Shown: positions 39,415 through 49,164, counted from the stretch's first letter. The stretch is 64,000 bases of DNA from Scatacola_A faecigallinarum (GCA_018713605.1 DVOM01000036.1:1-64000); one strand, 5' to 3'. Translations and numbers: made by a program. The notes: generated by a model from the letters alone, not told the origin.

Positions 39415-41913
39415 ATGACCGAGAACAATGCCAGATACAATGGCAAAGCAAATTTTGAAGAATGGCGCAAGGAGTGGGCGCTGGAAGACAGGTACAATTT
39501 TCATACCATTGAGAAAAAGTGGCAGAAAATCTGGGACGATGAGAAAGCCTACAAGGTAGAAATCGACCATGACAAGGAAAAATTTTATGCCCTGGTCGAA
39601 TTTCCGTATCCGTCCGGCGCCGGTTTGCATGTCGGACATCCGCGCTCTTACACCGCTTTGGACGTCATTGCCCGTAAAAAACGCATGCAGGGCTTCAACG
39701 TTTTGTATCCGATGGGCTTTGACGCTTTCGGACTGCCTGCCGAGAACTACGCCATCAAAACCGGCGTACATCCGGCGGTTTCGACACAGGCTAACATCAA
39801 AACCTTTACCAAGCAGTTGAAATCGCTCGGTTTCAGTTTTGATTGGGACAGGTGTATCGATACCTCGTCGCCGGAATATTTCAAGTGGACGCAGTGGATG
39901 TTCATCAAGTTCTTTGAAAAGGGACTGGCCTATAAAGACAAAATTGCCATCAACTGGTGCCCGTCCTGCAAGGTCGGCCTGGCCAACGAAGAGGTTGTCA
40001 ACGGCTGCTGCGAGCGCTGCGGCGCACAGGTGGTACGCAAAAACAAAGAACAGTGGATGATTGCGATTACCAAATACGCCGATCGTTTGATTAATGATTT
40101 GGACGGGCTGGATTTTATTGACCGCGTCAAGTCGCAGCAGATTAACTGGATCGGCCGCTCGGAAGGTGCCGAGCTTGACTTCGGCCTGACTGACAATAAT
40201 GGCGCGCCTTTGGGCGACAAAAAGCTGACCGTTTTCACGACCCGTCCGGACACGGCTTTCGGCGTTACCTATATGGTTCTGGCGCCGGAGCACGAATATG
40301 TCGGCGCGTTGGCGGACAAATTTGAAAATGCCGGGGAAGTCAAGGCCTATGTTGCCGAAACAGCCAAGAAATCGGATTTGCAACGTACGGCGAACGATTC
40401 CAAAACCGGTGTCGAACTGAAAGGAATCAAGGCCAAAAACCCGTATAACGGCGAGTTGATTCCGGTGTTTATTTCCGATTATGTGCTGATGGGCTACGGT
40501 ACCGGCGCGATTATGGCGGTGCCGGCACATGATCAGCGCGACTATGACTTTGCCAAGGCTTTCGATCTGCCGATTGTTCAGGTTCTGGAAGGCGGCGACA
40601 TTTCCGAAAAGGCGTGGGAAGAGGACGGCGCACATATCAACTCAGGTTTTCTGAACGGCATGAACAAGGAAGACGGCATGAAAGCTGCCATCAGGTATGC
40701 CGAAGAGCATGGTTTCGGCCGTTCGAAAGTTAACTTCAAACTGCGCGACTGGGTTTTCTCCCGCCAACGTTACTGGGGCGAACCGATACCGATGGTTTAT
40801 TGCGAGAAATGCGGCTGGCAGCCGATACCCGAATCGGAACTGCCGCTGACGCTGCCTCCGGTTCCGGACTATCATCCGAACGATGAGGGCGAATCGCCGC
40901 TGTCAAAGGCCGGCGACTGGCTGAACGCCACATGTCCGAAATGCGGCGGCCATGCCCGCCGGGAAACGGACACAATGCCGAACTGGGCAGGTTCCTCCTG
41001 GTATTTCCTGCGTTATTGCGATCCGCACAACGACAAGGCATTTGCGTCCAAGGAAGCTCTGGACTACTGGATGAATGTCGATTGGTATAACGGCGGTATG
41101 GAACATACGACGCTGCATCTGCTGTATTCGCGTTTCTGGCATAAGTTTTTGTACGACTGCGGTTTGGTTCCGACCAAAGAACCTTACAACAAGCGCACTT
41201 CGCATGGCATGATTTTGGCCGAAAACGGAGAGAAAATGTCGAAGTCGCGCGGCAACGTCATTAATCCGGACGATATTGTCGACGCCTATGGCGCGGATAC
41301 GTTCCGTTTATATGAAATGTTCATCGGACCCTTTGACCAGGTCGCAATGTGGTCGGACGAGAGCCTGATGGGCGTTTACCGTTTTGTCAGCAAGGTTTAT
41401 GCGCTGATGAAGAAGGTATATGACGTTCAGCCGAACGAGAAGGATCTGCGCGCGATGCACAAGTGCATTCTTGAGGTAACCGAGCGCATAGACCAGATGA
41501 AGTTCAATACGGCGGTTTCGTCCCTTATGACCTATGTCAACTATATGTCAGGGCTGGAAAAGGTTCCGGCCGAGCTGTATTTGACGCTGTTGAAACTGAT
41601 GTCGCCGTTTACACCGCATCTGGCCGAAGAAATGTGGGCGCGTATGGGCAAACAGTCGCTGATTATTACCGAAAGCTGGCCGCAGGGCGATGCTAAACTG
41701 GCGCAGGACGATGTCGTAACGATTGCGGTTCAGGTCTGCGGCAAAATGCGCGGCACGATTGAAATGCCGAAAGACGCCTCAAAAGAAGACCTTGAAAAGG
41801 CGGCGCTGAATGTCGACAATGTCAAACGCCAGCTGGAAGGTCAGGAAGTCGTTAAAATTATCGTCGTTCCGAACAAAATCGTCAATATCGTCGCCAAGGC
41901 CGCTGCGGCTTAG
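39415..41913 (+). CDS. leuS: Leucyl-tRNA synthetase
   Basis: 832 residues, a class I synthetase charging tRNA-Leu. The HIGH-type motif is PYPSGAGLHVGHPRSYT, the editing CP1 domain has TTRPDTAFGVTYM and YGTGAIMAVPAHDQRDYDFA, and the KMSKS loop is GEKMSKSRGNVINPDD. Zinc-ribbon cysteines are at CPSCKVG/CCERCG and CEKCGW/CPKCGG. Complete and normal in length. Second gene of the conserved DUF3576-leuS-lptE-holA operon. Confidence 0.98.
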   Translation: MTENNARYNGKANFEEWRKEWALEDRYNFHTIEKKWQKIWDDEKAYKVEIDHDKEKFYALVEFPYPSGAGLHVGHPRSYTALDVIARKKRMQGFNVLYPMGFDAFGLPAENYAIKTGVHPAVSTQANIKTFTKQLKSLGFSFDWDRCIDTSSPEYFKWTQWMFIKFFEKGLAYKDKIAINWCPSCKVGLANEEVVNGCCERCGAQVVRKNKEQWMIAITKYADRLINDLDGLDFIDRVKSQQINWIGRSEGAELDFGLTDNNGAPLGDKKLTVFTTRPDTAFGVTYMVLAPEHEYVGALADKFENAGEVKAYVAETAKKSDLQRTANDSKTGVELKGIKAKNPYNGELIPVFISDYVLMGYGTGAIMAVPAHDQRDYDFAKAFDLPIVQVLEGGDISEKAWEEDGAHINSGFLNGMNKEDGMKAAIRYAEEHGFGRSKVNFKLRDWVFSRQRYWGEPIPMVYCEKCGWQPIPESELPLTLPPVPDYHPNDEGESPLSKAGDWLNATCPKCGGHARRETDTMPNWAGSSWYFLRYCDPHNDKAFASKEALDYWMNVDWYNGGMEHTTLHLLYSRFWHKFLYDCGLVPTKEPYNKRTSHGMILAENGEKMSKSRGNVINPDDIVDAYGADTFRLYEMFIGPFDQVAMWSDESLMGVYRFVSKVYALMKKVYDVQPNEKDLRAMHKCILEVTERIDQMKFNTAVSSLMTYVNYMSGLEKVPAELYLTLLKLMSPFTPHLAEEMWARMGKQSLIITESWPQGDAKLAQDDVVTIAVQVCGKMRGTIEMPKDASKEDLEKAALNVDNVKRQLEGQEVVKIIVVPNKIVNIVAKAAAA

Positions 41914-41928
41914 AGAGGAGTTCCGAAA

Positions 41929-42483
41929 ATGAAAAAATGCCGGGTTTTGTTTTTGTTTTTGCTGGTTTCCGCCTGCGGGTTTCAGCCGTTGTACGTGGAA
42001 AAAAAGCATAACAACGCCTGGTATTTTTCCGGGGACTTTGACACCTCAATTACACAGGAGATGTCGCAGATTAAGGTTGAGCCGATTGAAGAGCGATTCG
42101 GCCAGATTGTGCGCAATGAACTGCTGGACAGCCTGACGCCGCGCGGTGTTCCGTCGCATCCTAAGTATCGTCTGTATGTCGAACTGACCGACCGCCAGAT
42201 TATTCAGCAGGCGCTGCGCAACGACATTACGGCAACCCGCGAGCAGGTTCGCTATCGGGTGGATTATATTCTGTATGACGCTCAGAGTGACGAGGAACTG
42301 GTGCGCGGCAACAGCATTGCCTATTCCAGCTATGACATTATGTCCAATCCGTATTCGACGACGATTGCCGAGAAAAAAGGCGAAAAAGACTGTGCGCAGA
42401 TTATTGCCAATGACATAGCGTTGCGTCTGGGGGCATATTTCCATTCCCGGAAAACCGGCGTGGGAGACAGCAGTGCAATTTAA
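41929..42483 (+). CDS. lptE: LPS assembly lipoprotein LptE
   Basis: 184 residues with a lipoprotein signal (LFLFLLVSACGFQPLY, lipobox cysteine 16; CGFxPLY is typical). The domain then shows IKVEPIEERFGQIVRNELLDSLTP. LptE plugs the LptD barrel that delivers LPS to the outer leaflet, so the cell has an LPS outer membrane. GAGAGGAG precedes the ATG. Its end overlaps the holA start by 11 bases. Confidence 0.92.
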   Translation: MKKCRVLFLFLLVSACGFQPLYVEKKHNNAWYFSGDFDTSITQEMSQIKVEPIEERFGQIVRNELLDSLTPRGVPSHPKYRLYVELTDRQIIQQALRNDITATREQVRYRVDYILYDAQSDEELVRGNSIAYSSYDIMSNPYSTTIAEKKGEKDCAQIIANDIALRLGAYFHSRKTGVGDSSAI

Positions 42484-43498
42484 GCAGGCACAAATAGACA
42501 AGTATCTGAAAAAGCCGGACGACGTGCTGCGCTGTGCGGTAATTTACGGCAGCAACGAGGGACTGCAGGCCGAATATGTCAAGAAATTTACGACGGCAGT
42601 TTGTCCAGATCCATATGATCCGTTTCGGGTCGTTTACCTGAACGGGAGCGACATTAACAGCGATCCGGGAATCCTGTTCGGCGAATATAACGGGCAGTCG
42701 CTGATGGGCGGCCGCCGCGTGGTTATCGTGCGGGACGGAGACAATAATCTGACCAAACATGTCAAAGCGCTGCTGGAAAATAATGTTTCCGACACGCTGC
42801 TGATTGTGTCTTCGGGGAGTCTGAACAAAAAGTCTTCGCTGGTCAGGCTGGCGGAAGAAAACGAGAATATGGCGGCAATCGCCTGCTATGAAGATCGTGA
42901 TGAAGATATTTTCAACTCGACCCGCGCCAAGTTTATCGAAAACGGGATTACTATCGGCAACGAGGCGCTGCAGCTGTTATGCGCGCGGCTTTCCAATGAC
43001 CGGATGAGCAATTCCGGCGAAATCGAGAAACTGATAACCTATCTCGGCGATCATAAAAACGTAACGGTTGAAGACGTGCAGAAAATTATCAGCGATGCGT
43101 CTTCTTCTTCCGGCGACGACGTTTGTTTTGCCGCGGCGGGCGGTTATGCAGACAAAGCGCTGGCCGCTTTCAACAAGCTGGTTAACGAAGGGAACGAGCC
43201 GATTTCGATTATTCGCAGCCTGACTTATCATTTTAACAAAATTTTGACCTGCAAGGCTTACATGGAAAACGGCGACACCGTAGACAAGGCGGTTTTCAAG
43301 CTGCAGCCGCGGATTATCTTCTTTCGCGAATCGAGTTTTAAGCGGCAGGTCAGCATCTGGCCGCGCGAGAAACTGCTCTGTGTGCTGGAGCTTCTTTACA
43401 AGTGCGAACGTGACTGCAAGACGACCAACATGCCGGTTGTGGAAATTGTGTCTTATACGCTTATGCAGATTTCGTCCGCGGCGAGAAAACTTGCATAA
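42473..43498 (+). CDS. holA: DNA polymerase III delta subunit
   Basis: 341 residues, starting at GTG 42473 inside lptE. The delta subunit opens the sliding clamp within the clamp loader. Family features include VIYGSNEGLQAEYVKKF, the hydrophobic LLIVSSGSLNKKSSLVRL, the linker SNSGEIEKLITYLG, and the C-terminal domain with FKRQVSIWPREKLLCVLELLYKCERDCKTT. Position after lptE is the usual one. Confidence 0.93.
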   Translation: MQFKQAQIDKYLKKPDDVLRCAVIYGSNEGLQAEYVKKFTTAVCPDPYDPFRVVYLNGSDINSDPGILFGEYNGQSLMGGRRVVIVRDGDNNLTKHVKALLENNVSDTLLIVSSGSLNKKSSLVRLAEENENMAAIACYEDRDEDIFNSTRAKFIENGITIGNEALQLLCARLSNDRMSNSGEIEKLITYLGDHKNVTVEDVQKIISDASSSSGDDVCFAAAGGYADKALAAFNKLVNEGNEPISIIRSLTYHFNKILTCKAYMENGDTVDKAVFKLQPRIIFFRESSFKRQVSIWPREKLLCVLELLYKCERDCKTTNMPVVEIVSYTLMQISSAARKLA

Positions 43499-43567
43499 AG
43501 TTATTTTCTTAATTTTCCGGTTTTCGATCCAGCGGGCGTAAGACGGTTCGTATCGAAACTGCGGTTT

Positions 43568-43906
43568 TTATTCGGCAGCGGCAAAGGCTTTTTCGAAAAC
43601 GCGGTTTTGCAGCCGCAGATGTTCTTCAAGTATTTCGGGAGCAACGCTGCCGGTGCGGCTGAAGTAGGTGTAGCCGCGTTTAATCAGTTTCCGGGCATAA
43701 AGTTTATTGTACAGAAAGGCAAAAGGGACTGCCGCCAGACCGAAAGTCACAATCTGAGAAAAGAGAATGATTGCGGTCCACAGCCAGTCTTTGCGATGCA
43801 GGGGAACCAGAAATCCAAACAGCAGAACCGTCCATGAAAAACCGGTCGGAGCAACTTTGATTATTCCGGTGCGGGGATTTTTGAAGATTAAATTTGCGCC
43901 TGCCAT
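43568..43906 (-). CDS. DUF2628-like membrane protein
   Basis: About 112 residues. The segment GIIKVAPTGFSWTVLLFGFLVPLHRKDW, followed by a second membrane stretch (AIILFSQIVTFGLAAVPFAFLYNK) and a basic tail, fits the DUF2628 group. Function unknown. The start at 43906 (MAGANL) is preferred; an upstream ATG adds four residues. Confidence 0.65.
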   Translation of the reverse strand: MAGANLIFKNPRTGIIKVAPTGFSWTVLLFGFLVPLHRKDWLWTAIILFSQIVTFGLAAVPFAFLYNKLYARKLIKRGYTYFSRTGSVAPEILEEHLRLQNRVFEKAFAAAE

Positions 43907-43979
43907 GTCAGCCCTCAATTTTGTTTTCTTTGATTGTACATCAGAGTTATTGATTAATCTTTAATGACGGAAAAATTTG

Positions 43980-44007
43980 TTCTCTCCCTCACTGAGGGAG
44001 AGAACAG
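43980..44007 (-). terminator. Terminator of DUF378 gene
   Basis: GTTCTCTCCCTC and GAGGGAGAGAAC form a 12-pair stem with a three-base loop. The following minus-strand bases are AAATTTTTCC, a moderate T tract. Confidence 0.75.
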
Positions 44008-44010
44008 GAC

Positions 44011-44238
44011 TTATTTGCTGATTTCTTTTACAAAATGCTCTTCCGTACGGCAGCAGGTGGCTGCAGAGTAGGCTACAACCAGAGCGGAAAGTCCGACCAG
44101 CATGTAGATAATGCGGGACAAAATGCTCATGCTGCCAAACAGGAAGGCAACCAGATTGAAGTCGAAAAATCCGACCAGGCCCCAGTTGAGGGCGCCGATG
44201 ATGGTCAGAACCAGAGAGGTTTTTCTTAAATATTCCAT
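44011..44238 (-). CDS. DUF378 membrane protein
   Basis: 75 residues with two membrane helices, matching DUF378: LVLTIIGALNWGLVGFFDFNLVAFLFG ... IIYMLVGLSALVVAYSA. Function unknown. A TAGGAGATTACA leader precedes the start. Confidence 0.88.
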   Translation of the reverse strand: MEYLRKTSLVLTIIGALNWGLVGFFDFNLVAFLFGSMSILSRIIYMLVGLSALVVAYSAATCCRTEEHFVKEISK

Positions 44239-44321
44239 TGTAATCTCCTAAAAAACATTTCAAAAAACCGTACTTTTATGATATATGTGCCGCAAACATA
44301 TTTTCAACGGAGACCGTCCGA

Positions 44322-45020
44322 ATGTTTAGCGACAAGTTTATGAAATTTATTGAGATGTGGCAGAAAGAATATGCCATTGAACGCAGCATCGACGAAAAAG
44401 TCTGTGCGGATAAAGACGGTAATCCCATTCCCTGGTATACTTATCCGGCGATTGAGTATCTGTCGCAGTTTGATTATGGCGGCAAAAGGGTTTTTGAATA
44501 CGGCTGCGGCTATTCGTCGCTGTTTTGGGCTGAACGGGCGGCAAAAGTTATCAGTATTGAAGATAATCCGGAATGGTTTGCCCGCTGGCGCGAGGAATTT
44601 AAATGTCCCAATCTTTCCGTTTGCTGGCGGGATGAAGGCGAAGCTTATTTCAATGCGATTTTTGAGCAGGATGAGGTTTATGACGTGATTGTGATTGACG
44701 GCAAATGCCGGGCCTACTGCGCTGAAGCAGCGGTTAGAAAACTGGCGCCGGGCGGCATTGTCATACTGGATGACAGCGACCGTATCAATACGTCGCAGGA
44801 ATATGTCCGAGCCGTTGCAGAACTGCGTGCGGCGAATCTGCTGCAGGTTGATTTTTACGGTTTTTGCCCGATGAACAATTACACTAAAACGACGTCGGTT
44901 TTCTTCAGCCGGGACTTTAACTTTAATTCTTTGTATGCGGTGCAGCCGATAAACGGTATCGGCAACCTGTGGTCAATGGGGCGCAAAAACCGCAAAAGTT
45001 TTGTCAAATCAAACTGTTGA
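44322..45020 (+). CDS. SAM-dependent methyltransferase-like protein
   Basis: 232 residues with a class I methyltransferase core: KRVFEYGCGYSSLFWAERAAKVISIEDNPEWF (motif I and the acidic end of beta 2), YDVIVIDGKCRAYCAEAAVRKLAPGGIVILDDSD. The substrate is unknown; similar proteins act on sugars or small molecules. It is convergent with engB and overlaps it by 17 bases. Confidence 0.75.
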   Translation: MFSDKFMKFIEMWQKEYAIERSIDEKVCADKDGNPIPWYTYPAIEYLSQFDYGGKRVFEYGCGYSSLFWAERAAKVISIEDNPEWFARWREEFKCPNLSVCWRDEGEAYFNAIFEQDEVYDVIVIDGKCRAYCAEAAVRKLAPGGIVILDDSDRINTSQEYVRAVAELRAANLLQVDFYGFCPMNNYTKTTSVFFSRDFNFNSLYAVQPINGIGNLWSMGRKNRKSFVKSNC

Positions 45021-45639
45021 TTTCGGCTTTAAGTTCATCCAGTCCGCGGTTTTTTTCCGAACTGGTGGCTAAAATGTCAACGTAGGCGGCGCCGTGCTTT
45101 TTGATGATTTCTTCGGTTCTTTTGATTGTATCGGCCAGAGCTTTGGCGCTGATTTTATCGGTTTTGGTCAGGACAATCTGATAAGTGACGGCCGCTTTGT
45201 CGAGCAGTTTCATCGTTTCTTCGTCGACCTTTTTTATGCCGTGCCGCGAATCGATGAGCAGAAAAACCCGTTTGAGATTTACCCGTCCCTGCAAATAGGC
45301 AAAGATGAGTTTCTGCCATGATTTGACCATGCTTTCGGGAGCCTGAGCAAAACCGTAGCCGGGCAGGTCAACCAGGTGAATCTTATCGGCCAGATTGAAG
45401 TAATTCAACTGCTGGGTGCGGCCGGGCGTCGAGGAGGTTTTCGCCAGTTTGCGCTGATTAAACAAGGCATTGATGAGACTTGACTTGCCGACGTTGGAGC
45501 GTCCGGCAAACGCAACTTCGCCCATTTCGGTTAACGGCAGCTGGTCAAGTTTGGCCACGCTCAGCACAAAATTGCAGGGCTTGTTAAACAAGCTTTCGGC
45601 TTCTTCAATCTGTTCGGGGCTGAACTTGTCCGAGGCCAT
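45004..45639 (-). CDS. engB: Ribosome biogenesis GTPase EngB (YsxC/YihA)
   Basis: 211 residues. The GTP-binding motifs are G1 GRSNVGKSS, G3 DLPGYG and G4 TKTD, with TPGRTQ as switch I. It is an essential GTPase for late 50S assembly. It follows yidC by one base in the rpmH-rnpA-yidD-yidC-engB cluster. Confidence 0.95.
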   Translation of the reverse strand: MASDKFSPEQIEEAESLFNKPCNFVLSVAKLDQLPLTEMGEVAFAGRSNVGKSSLINALFNQRKLAKTSSTPGRTQQLNYFNLADKIHLVDLPGYGFAQAPESMVKSWQKLIFAYLQGRVNLKRVFLLIDSRHGIKKVDEETMKLLDKAAVTYQIVLTKTDKISAKALADTIKRTEEIIKKHGAAYVDILATSSEKNRGLDELKAEINSLI

Positions 45640-45640
45640 G

Positions 45641-47314
45641 TCATTTTACTCCGTTTTTCTTCATAATCGCTTTTTGCTGGATAATGGAAAGGATGTTACT
45701 CAGGGTCCAGTAGATGACCAGACCGGAAGCAAAATGTCCGAGCATAAAGGTAAAGATTACCGGCATCATGGCAAACATGCGCGCCTGATCTTTGTTGGTG
45801 GGCGCCGGATTAAGTTTTTGCTGAATCCACATGGTCAGTCCCATGAGAATCGGCCAGACGCCGATGTCAAGAAGACCGGGGATCGGCAGATGCGTCCAAG
45901 CGGAAAGCGTCAGAGGATCCGGCGCGGAAAGGTCTTTAATCCAGCCGATGAACGGCGCGTGGCGAATTTCGATGGAAATGTTCAGAACCTTGTACAGTGA
46001 GAAAAAGACCGGAATCTGAATCAGCATCGGCAGGCAGCCGGCGGCCGGATTTATTTTTTCGCGGCGGTACAGTTCAAGCGTTTCCTGCTGAAGCTTCATT
46101 TTGTCGTCGCCGTATCTTTCCTGCAGCTCTTTAATCCGAGGCTGAACCTTTTTCATTTTGGACATGCTCTCATAGGATTTGTTGGCTATCGGGAACATCA
46201 GAAAACGGAGCAGGGCGGCAAACAGGAGAATGGCCCAGCCCATGTTTCCGATGAAGTTGTAAAGGAAATCGAGAATATAGAAAAAAGGTTTGGTCAGGAA
46301 GTAATACCAGCCGAAGTCGACGGCAAGGTCAAACTTGGGAATGTTAAACTGTTTGGTATAGTTGTCCAGCAGTTTGATTTCTTTGGCGCCGGCAAACATC
46401 TTGACCGTATTGGTGCCGACGGAGCCCGGAGCGACGGTTATCGGTGCGCCGACATAATCTGTCTGATAGGTGTCTTTGCCGGTATTGCTGAATTTGACGG
46501 TGCCGTTTTGAGCGTTGTTCATGACAAAGGCCGAAAACCAGTAGCGGTCGGAAAAGCCTGCCCAGCCGCCTGTTGTTTTGAAGTCTTCTTTTTTGCCGTC
46601 TTCAAGATCTTTGTATTTGATTTCTTTCAGGGTGTTGTCGACAACGCCGATAAGCCCTTCATGAACGACACTGCTGGCTGCCGCCTGATTGTGGAAACGG
46701 CTGATTAAGCCGTAGGGGTAAAGGACAATACTGCGGCCGGTATTGTTTTCGACGCTTTGTTCAATGGTAAACATATAGTTGTCGTCTAAGCTGATGCGGC
46801 GGACAAAGGTCAGTCCCTGTCCGTTGTTCCATTCCAGCGTTACCGGCGTCTGCGGGGTCAATTCTCTGCCTTTGACGTTCCAGAGCGTGTCGGCGTTCGG
46901 CGTGCGGACGGCCGTGTCCTGCGGCAGCCAGCCGAATTCGGCATAGTAGGGGGCGGCAGTTTTAGCCGGAGCAAAGAGCTCTACGTCTGCGCTGTCTGCT
47001 TCCAGCGTTTGCTTGTACTTGTCGAGCAAAATTTCGTCAAAACGGGCGCCCTTAATGCGGAGGGAGCCGCTGACTGCAGCGTTTTTGATTTTAATCCGGG
47101 CGTCTTTGCCGAGGACTTCGGAGACTTCCAACGGCGTTTCGGCCGTAACATCGTCAAGCGGCTGCTCGACTTTTTCTGCGACGGTTTCGACAGCCGGAAC
47201 TTCCGGCGTCGTCGGTGTTGTTGCCGGTTTGCGCGGGAAAAAGTAGTTGGTTATGAAAATAACGGCAATTGACAGGATAACGGCCCAGTAAATGCCTTTC
47301 ATTTCTTCTTTCAT
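45641..47314 (-). CDS. yidC: Membrane protein insertase YidC
   Basis: 557 residues, the Gram-negative type. An N-terminal membrane anchor (YWAVILSIAVIFITNYFF), a long periplasmic beta domain (about residues 60-340), then five C-terminal helices with IANKSYESMSKMKKVQPRIKELQERYGDDKMKLQQE as the cytoplasmic loop. It inserts and folds inner-membrane proteins with or without SecYEG. The order and direction match other alphaproteobacteria. Confidence 0.97.
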   Translation of the reverse strand: MKEEMKGIYWAVILSIAVIFITNYFFPRKPATTPTTPEVPAVETVAEKVEQPLDDVTAETPLEVSEVLGKDARIKIKNAAVSGSLRIKGARFDEILLDKYKQTLEADSADVELFAPAKTAAPYYAEFGWLPQDTAVRTPNADTLWNVKGRELTPQTPVTLEWNNGQGLTFVRRISLDDNYMFTIEQSVENNTGRSIVLYPYGLISRFHNQAAASSVVHEGLIGVVDNTLKEIKYKDLEDGKKEDFKTTGGWAGFSDRYWFSAFVMNNAQNGTVKFSNTGKDTYQTDYVGAPITVAPGSVGTNTVKMFAGAKEIKLLDNYTKQFNIPKFDLAVDFGWYYFLTKPFFYILDFLYNFIGNMGWAILLFAALLRFLMFPIANKSYESMSKMKKVQPRIKELQERYGDDKMKLQQETLELYRREKINPAAGCLPMLIQIPVFFSLYKVLNISIEIRHAPFIGWIKDLSAPDPLTLSAWTHLPIPGLLDIGVWPILMGLTMWIQQKLNPAPTNKDQARMFAMMPVIFTFMLGHFASGLVIYWTLSNILSIIQQKAIMKKNGVK

Positions 47315-47425
47315 CTTTTTTTTAATCTCCTCGGTTAACGCTCGGTCGGCCGGTGTTCGGCGTCTTTGTTCTCTTCTTAAATTTTCTACTGTATAATTAG
47401 GGTTTAGGCAAGCAAATATCCAGCC

Positions 47426-47674
47426 TTATTCCTTATTTTCTTTTTCGCGTTTCGGCGGAACCGGGTCGTACCCCGAACCTCCCCACGGATGGCAGCGCAG
47501 AATACGGCGGATGCCGAGGTACAGCCCTTTGATGACGCCGTGGACGGAGATGGCTTCTATCATATATTGCGAGCAGGTCGGCCGAAAACGGCAGACGCCC
47601 GGACAAAGCGGCGAGAGAAATTTCTGGTAAAATTTAATCGGCCAAATCAACAGGTTTTTCAGTAGCCGGTTCAT
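47426..47674 (-). CDS. yidD: Membrane protein insertion efficiency factor YidD
   Basis: 82 residues: IKFYQKFLSPLCPGVCRFRPTCSQYMIEAI and CHPWGGSGYDPVP, with the three conserved cysteines. It is a small membrane-associated protein aiding YidC. It overlaps rnpA by 41 bases, the usual dense packing. Confidence 0.95.
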   Translation of the reverse strand: MNRLLKNLLIWPIKFYQKFLSPLCPGVCRFRPTCSQYMIEAISVHGVIKGLYLGIRRILRCHPWGGSGYDPVPPKREKENKE

Positions 47675-48038
47675 GTTTTTTTTCTTCCGGATTGAGCAGT
47701 TTGTGGAGTTTTTTCAGCCCATAACAAAGATCACCCTTCAGTTTGTCAAAGGGGCAGTCCGCCGTGTTGTAACGGCCAATCAGAACATAGTCGACACCGG
47801 GACGGGCGCGGGCCGGAAAAAGTTCGCGGACGGCGGCGCGCATGCGGCGGCGGGTCCGGTTGCGGACATGAGCCTTGCCGATTTTCTTGGTTGTCGTGTA
47901 GCCGGTGCGGCAGGAGCCCTCGGGTGCAGATAAACTTTGAGCCGCCTGCAAAATGAGCGTCGAGGTAGCTACCTTAACGCCTTTTGCGGCGACTCTTACA
48001 AAATCTTTCCGTTTTTTTAAAATCAAAACTTCAGACAT
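47634..48038 (-). CDS. rnpA: Ribonuclease P protein component
   Basis: 134 residues. The RNR signature is seen as GKAHVRNRTRRRMRAAVRELFP, which binds the RNase P RNA. The N-terminal LKKRKDFVRVAAKGVK is typical. The C-terminus is about 15 residues longer than in E. coli. It is placed between rpmH and yidD. Confidence 0.95.
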   Translation of the reverse strand: MSEVLILKKRKDFVRVAAKGVKVATSTLILQAAQSLSAPEGSCRTGYTTTKKIGKAHVRNRTRRRMRAAVRELFPARARPGVDYVLIGRYNTADCPFDKLKGDLCYGLKKLHKLLNPEEKKHEPATEKPVDLAD

Positions 48039-48049
48039 AGGTTTGCAGC

Positions 48050-48184
48050 CTAAGCCGAAAGATTTTTACGTCCTCTGCTGCGGCGAGCGGCAATGACTTT
48101 GCGGCCGCCGGCCGTGGCCATGCGGGCACGGAAACCGTGACGGCGGGCTCTGACCAGTTTACTCGGCTGATAGGTTCTTTTCAT
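48050..48184 (-). CDS. rpmH: 50S ribosomal protein L34
   Basis: 44 residues, very basic: KRTYQPSKLVRARRHGFRAR followed by MATAGGRKVIAARRSRGRK. It is complete, starting at ATG 48184 and stopping with TAG at 48050-48052. A GGAGAAAACAA leader precedes the start. It is first in the rpmH-rnpA-yidD-yidC-engB cluster. Confidence 0.97.
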   Translation of the reverse strand: MKRTYQPSKLVRARRHGFRARMATAGGRKVIAARRSRGRKNLSA

Positions 48185-48317
48185 TTGTTTTCTCCGGTTA
48201 ACGCCGGCGTCAGCCGGCTGATTTTTATTAGTTATTTAAGCCTTAATTTTGAATCTAAGGCCTCGGGTAATTCTGCTTATAGACATTTTTGGGCGGCAAG
48301 TCAATGATTTTTTGCAA

Positions 48318-48342
48318 AAAAAAGCTCCGTATGCACGGAGCC
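48318..48342 (-). terminator. Terminator of Bax inhibitor-like gene
   Basis: GGCTCCGT and ACGGAGC pair around GCAT, followed on the minus strand by a run of eight T. Confidence 0.88.
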
Positions 48343-48360
48343 TGAAAACACTTTGTTTTT

Positions 48361-49092
48361 TTAACGGCGGTCGCCGAAAAGTCTGAGCAGAGCCAGGAAC
48401 AGGTTGATGAAATCAAGATAGAGTTCCAATGCTCCGGCAATGGCTTTGCGGGAAAGCGTATCGCCCGTGTCGGCACTGAGGTAAAGACTGCGGATTTTCT
48501 GCGTATCATAAGCGGTAAGGCCGGTAAAGATGATGACAGTCAGAATCGACAGCGCAAAACTCAGGCCGGAGCTCTGCATAAAGATATTGACGATGGAAGC
48601 GATAATGACTCCCCACAAGCCCATGACCATAAAGGAACCCATGGCGGTCAGGTCTCTTTTGGTGGTGTAGCCGTAGATGCTCATTCCGCCGAAAGTTGCG
48701 GCGGTAATCAGAAACAGGCGGGTAATGCTGTCACCGGTATAAGTCAGGAAAATCGGCGCCAGAGAAATGCCCATAACTGCCGAAAAGCCCCAGAATACGC
48801 CCTGAACCTGCTGCAGCGTGCCGCGGCTGATGACCCAGCCGAAAGCAAAAATCATCAGAAACGGCGCCAGCAGAAACAGCCAGCCCAAACCGGACAGGCT
48901 GGCGCCCTGCGGGGTAATGTTGAAAAAGAGCCTTATCAGCGAGGTATTGGCAACCAGATAGGCGGCAAAGGCGGTCAGGCAGAGACCCGCAGCCATGTAG
49001 TTGTAAACTTTAATCATGTACTGGCGAAGCCCTTCGTCTACGGTTGCGGCCGATTTGGCACTGACGGCGGCAAAATTTTTATTTTCTAACAT
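48361..49092 (-). CDS. Bax inhibitor-1/YbhL-family membrane protein
   Basis: 243 residues and seven membrane helices. Family marks are YNYMAAGLCLTAFAAY, FAFGWVISRGTLQQV, TAATFGGMSIYGYTTKRDLTAMGSFM and TAYDTQKIRS with the paired acidic residues of the proton/calcium sensor. It is a pH-sensitive calcium leak channel in the family's best studied member. It is transcribed alone and ends at a strong terminator. Confidence 0.93.
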   Translation of the reverse strand: MLENKNFAAVSAKSAATVDEGLRQYMIKVYNYMAAGLCLTAFAAYLVANTSLIRLFFNITPQGASLSGLGWLFLLAPFLMIFAFGWVISRGTLQQVQGVFWGFSAVMGISLAPIFLTYTGDSITRLFLITAATFGGMSIYGYTTKRDLTAMGSFMVMGLWGVIIASIVNIFMQSSGLSFALSILTVIIFTGLTAYDTQKIRSLYLSADTGDTLSRKAIAGALELYLDFINLFLALLRLFGDRR

Positions 49093-49164
49093 TTAAATTG
49101 TTCTCCATGAAGTTGGTGTCTGTTTAAAATATAAGGAGCAAATATGTAATTATCAAGTTTTTTG

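Noticed and set aside
45641..48184. Chromosomal origin beside rpmH
   Set aside because: There is no dnaA, no DnaA-box cluster and no AT-rich unwinding region near rpmH here; in alphaproteobacteria this cluster is often separate from the origin.
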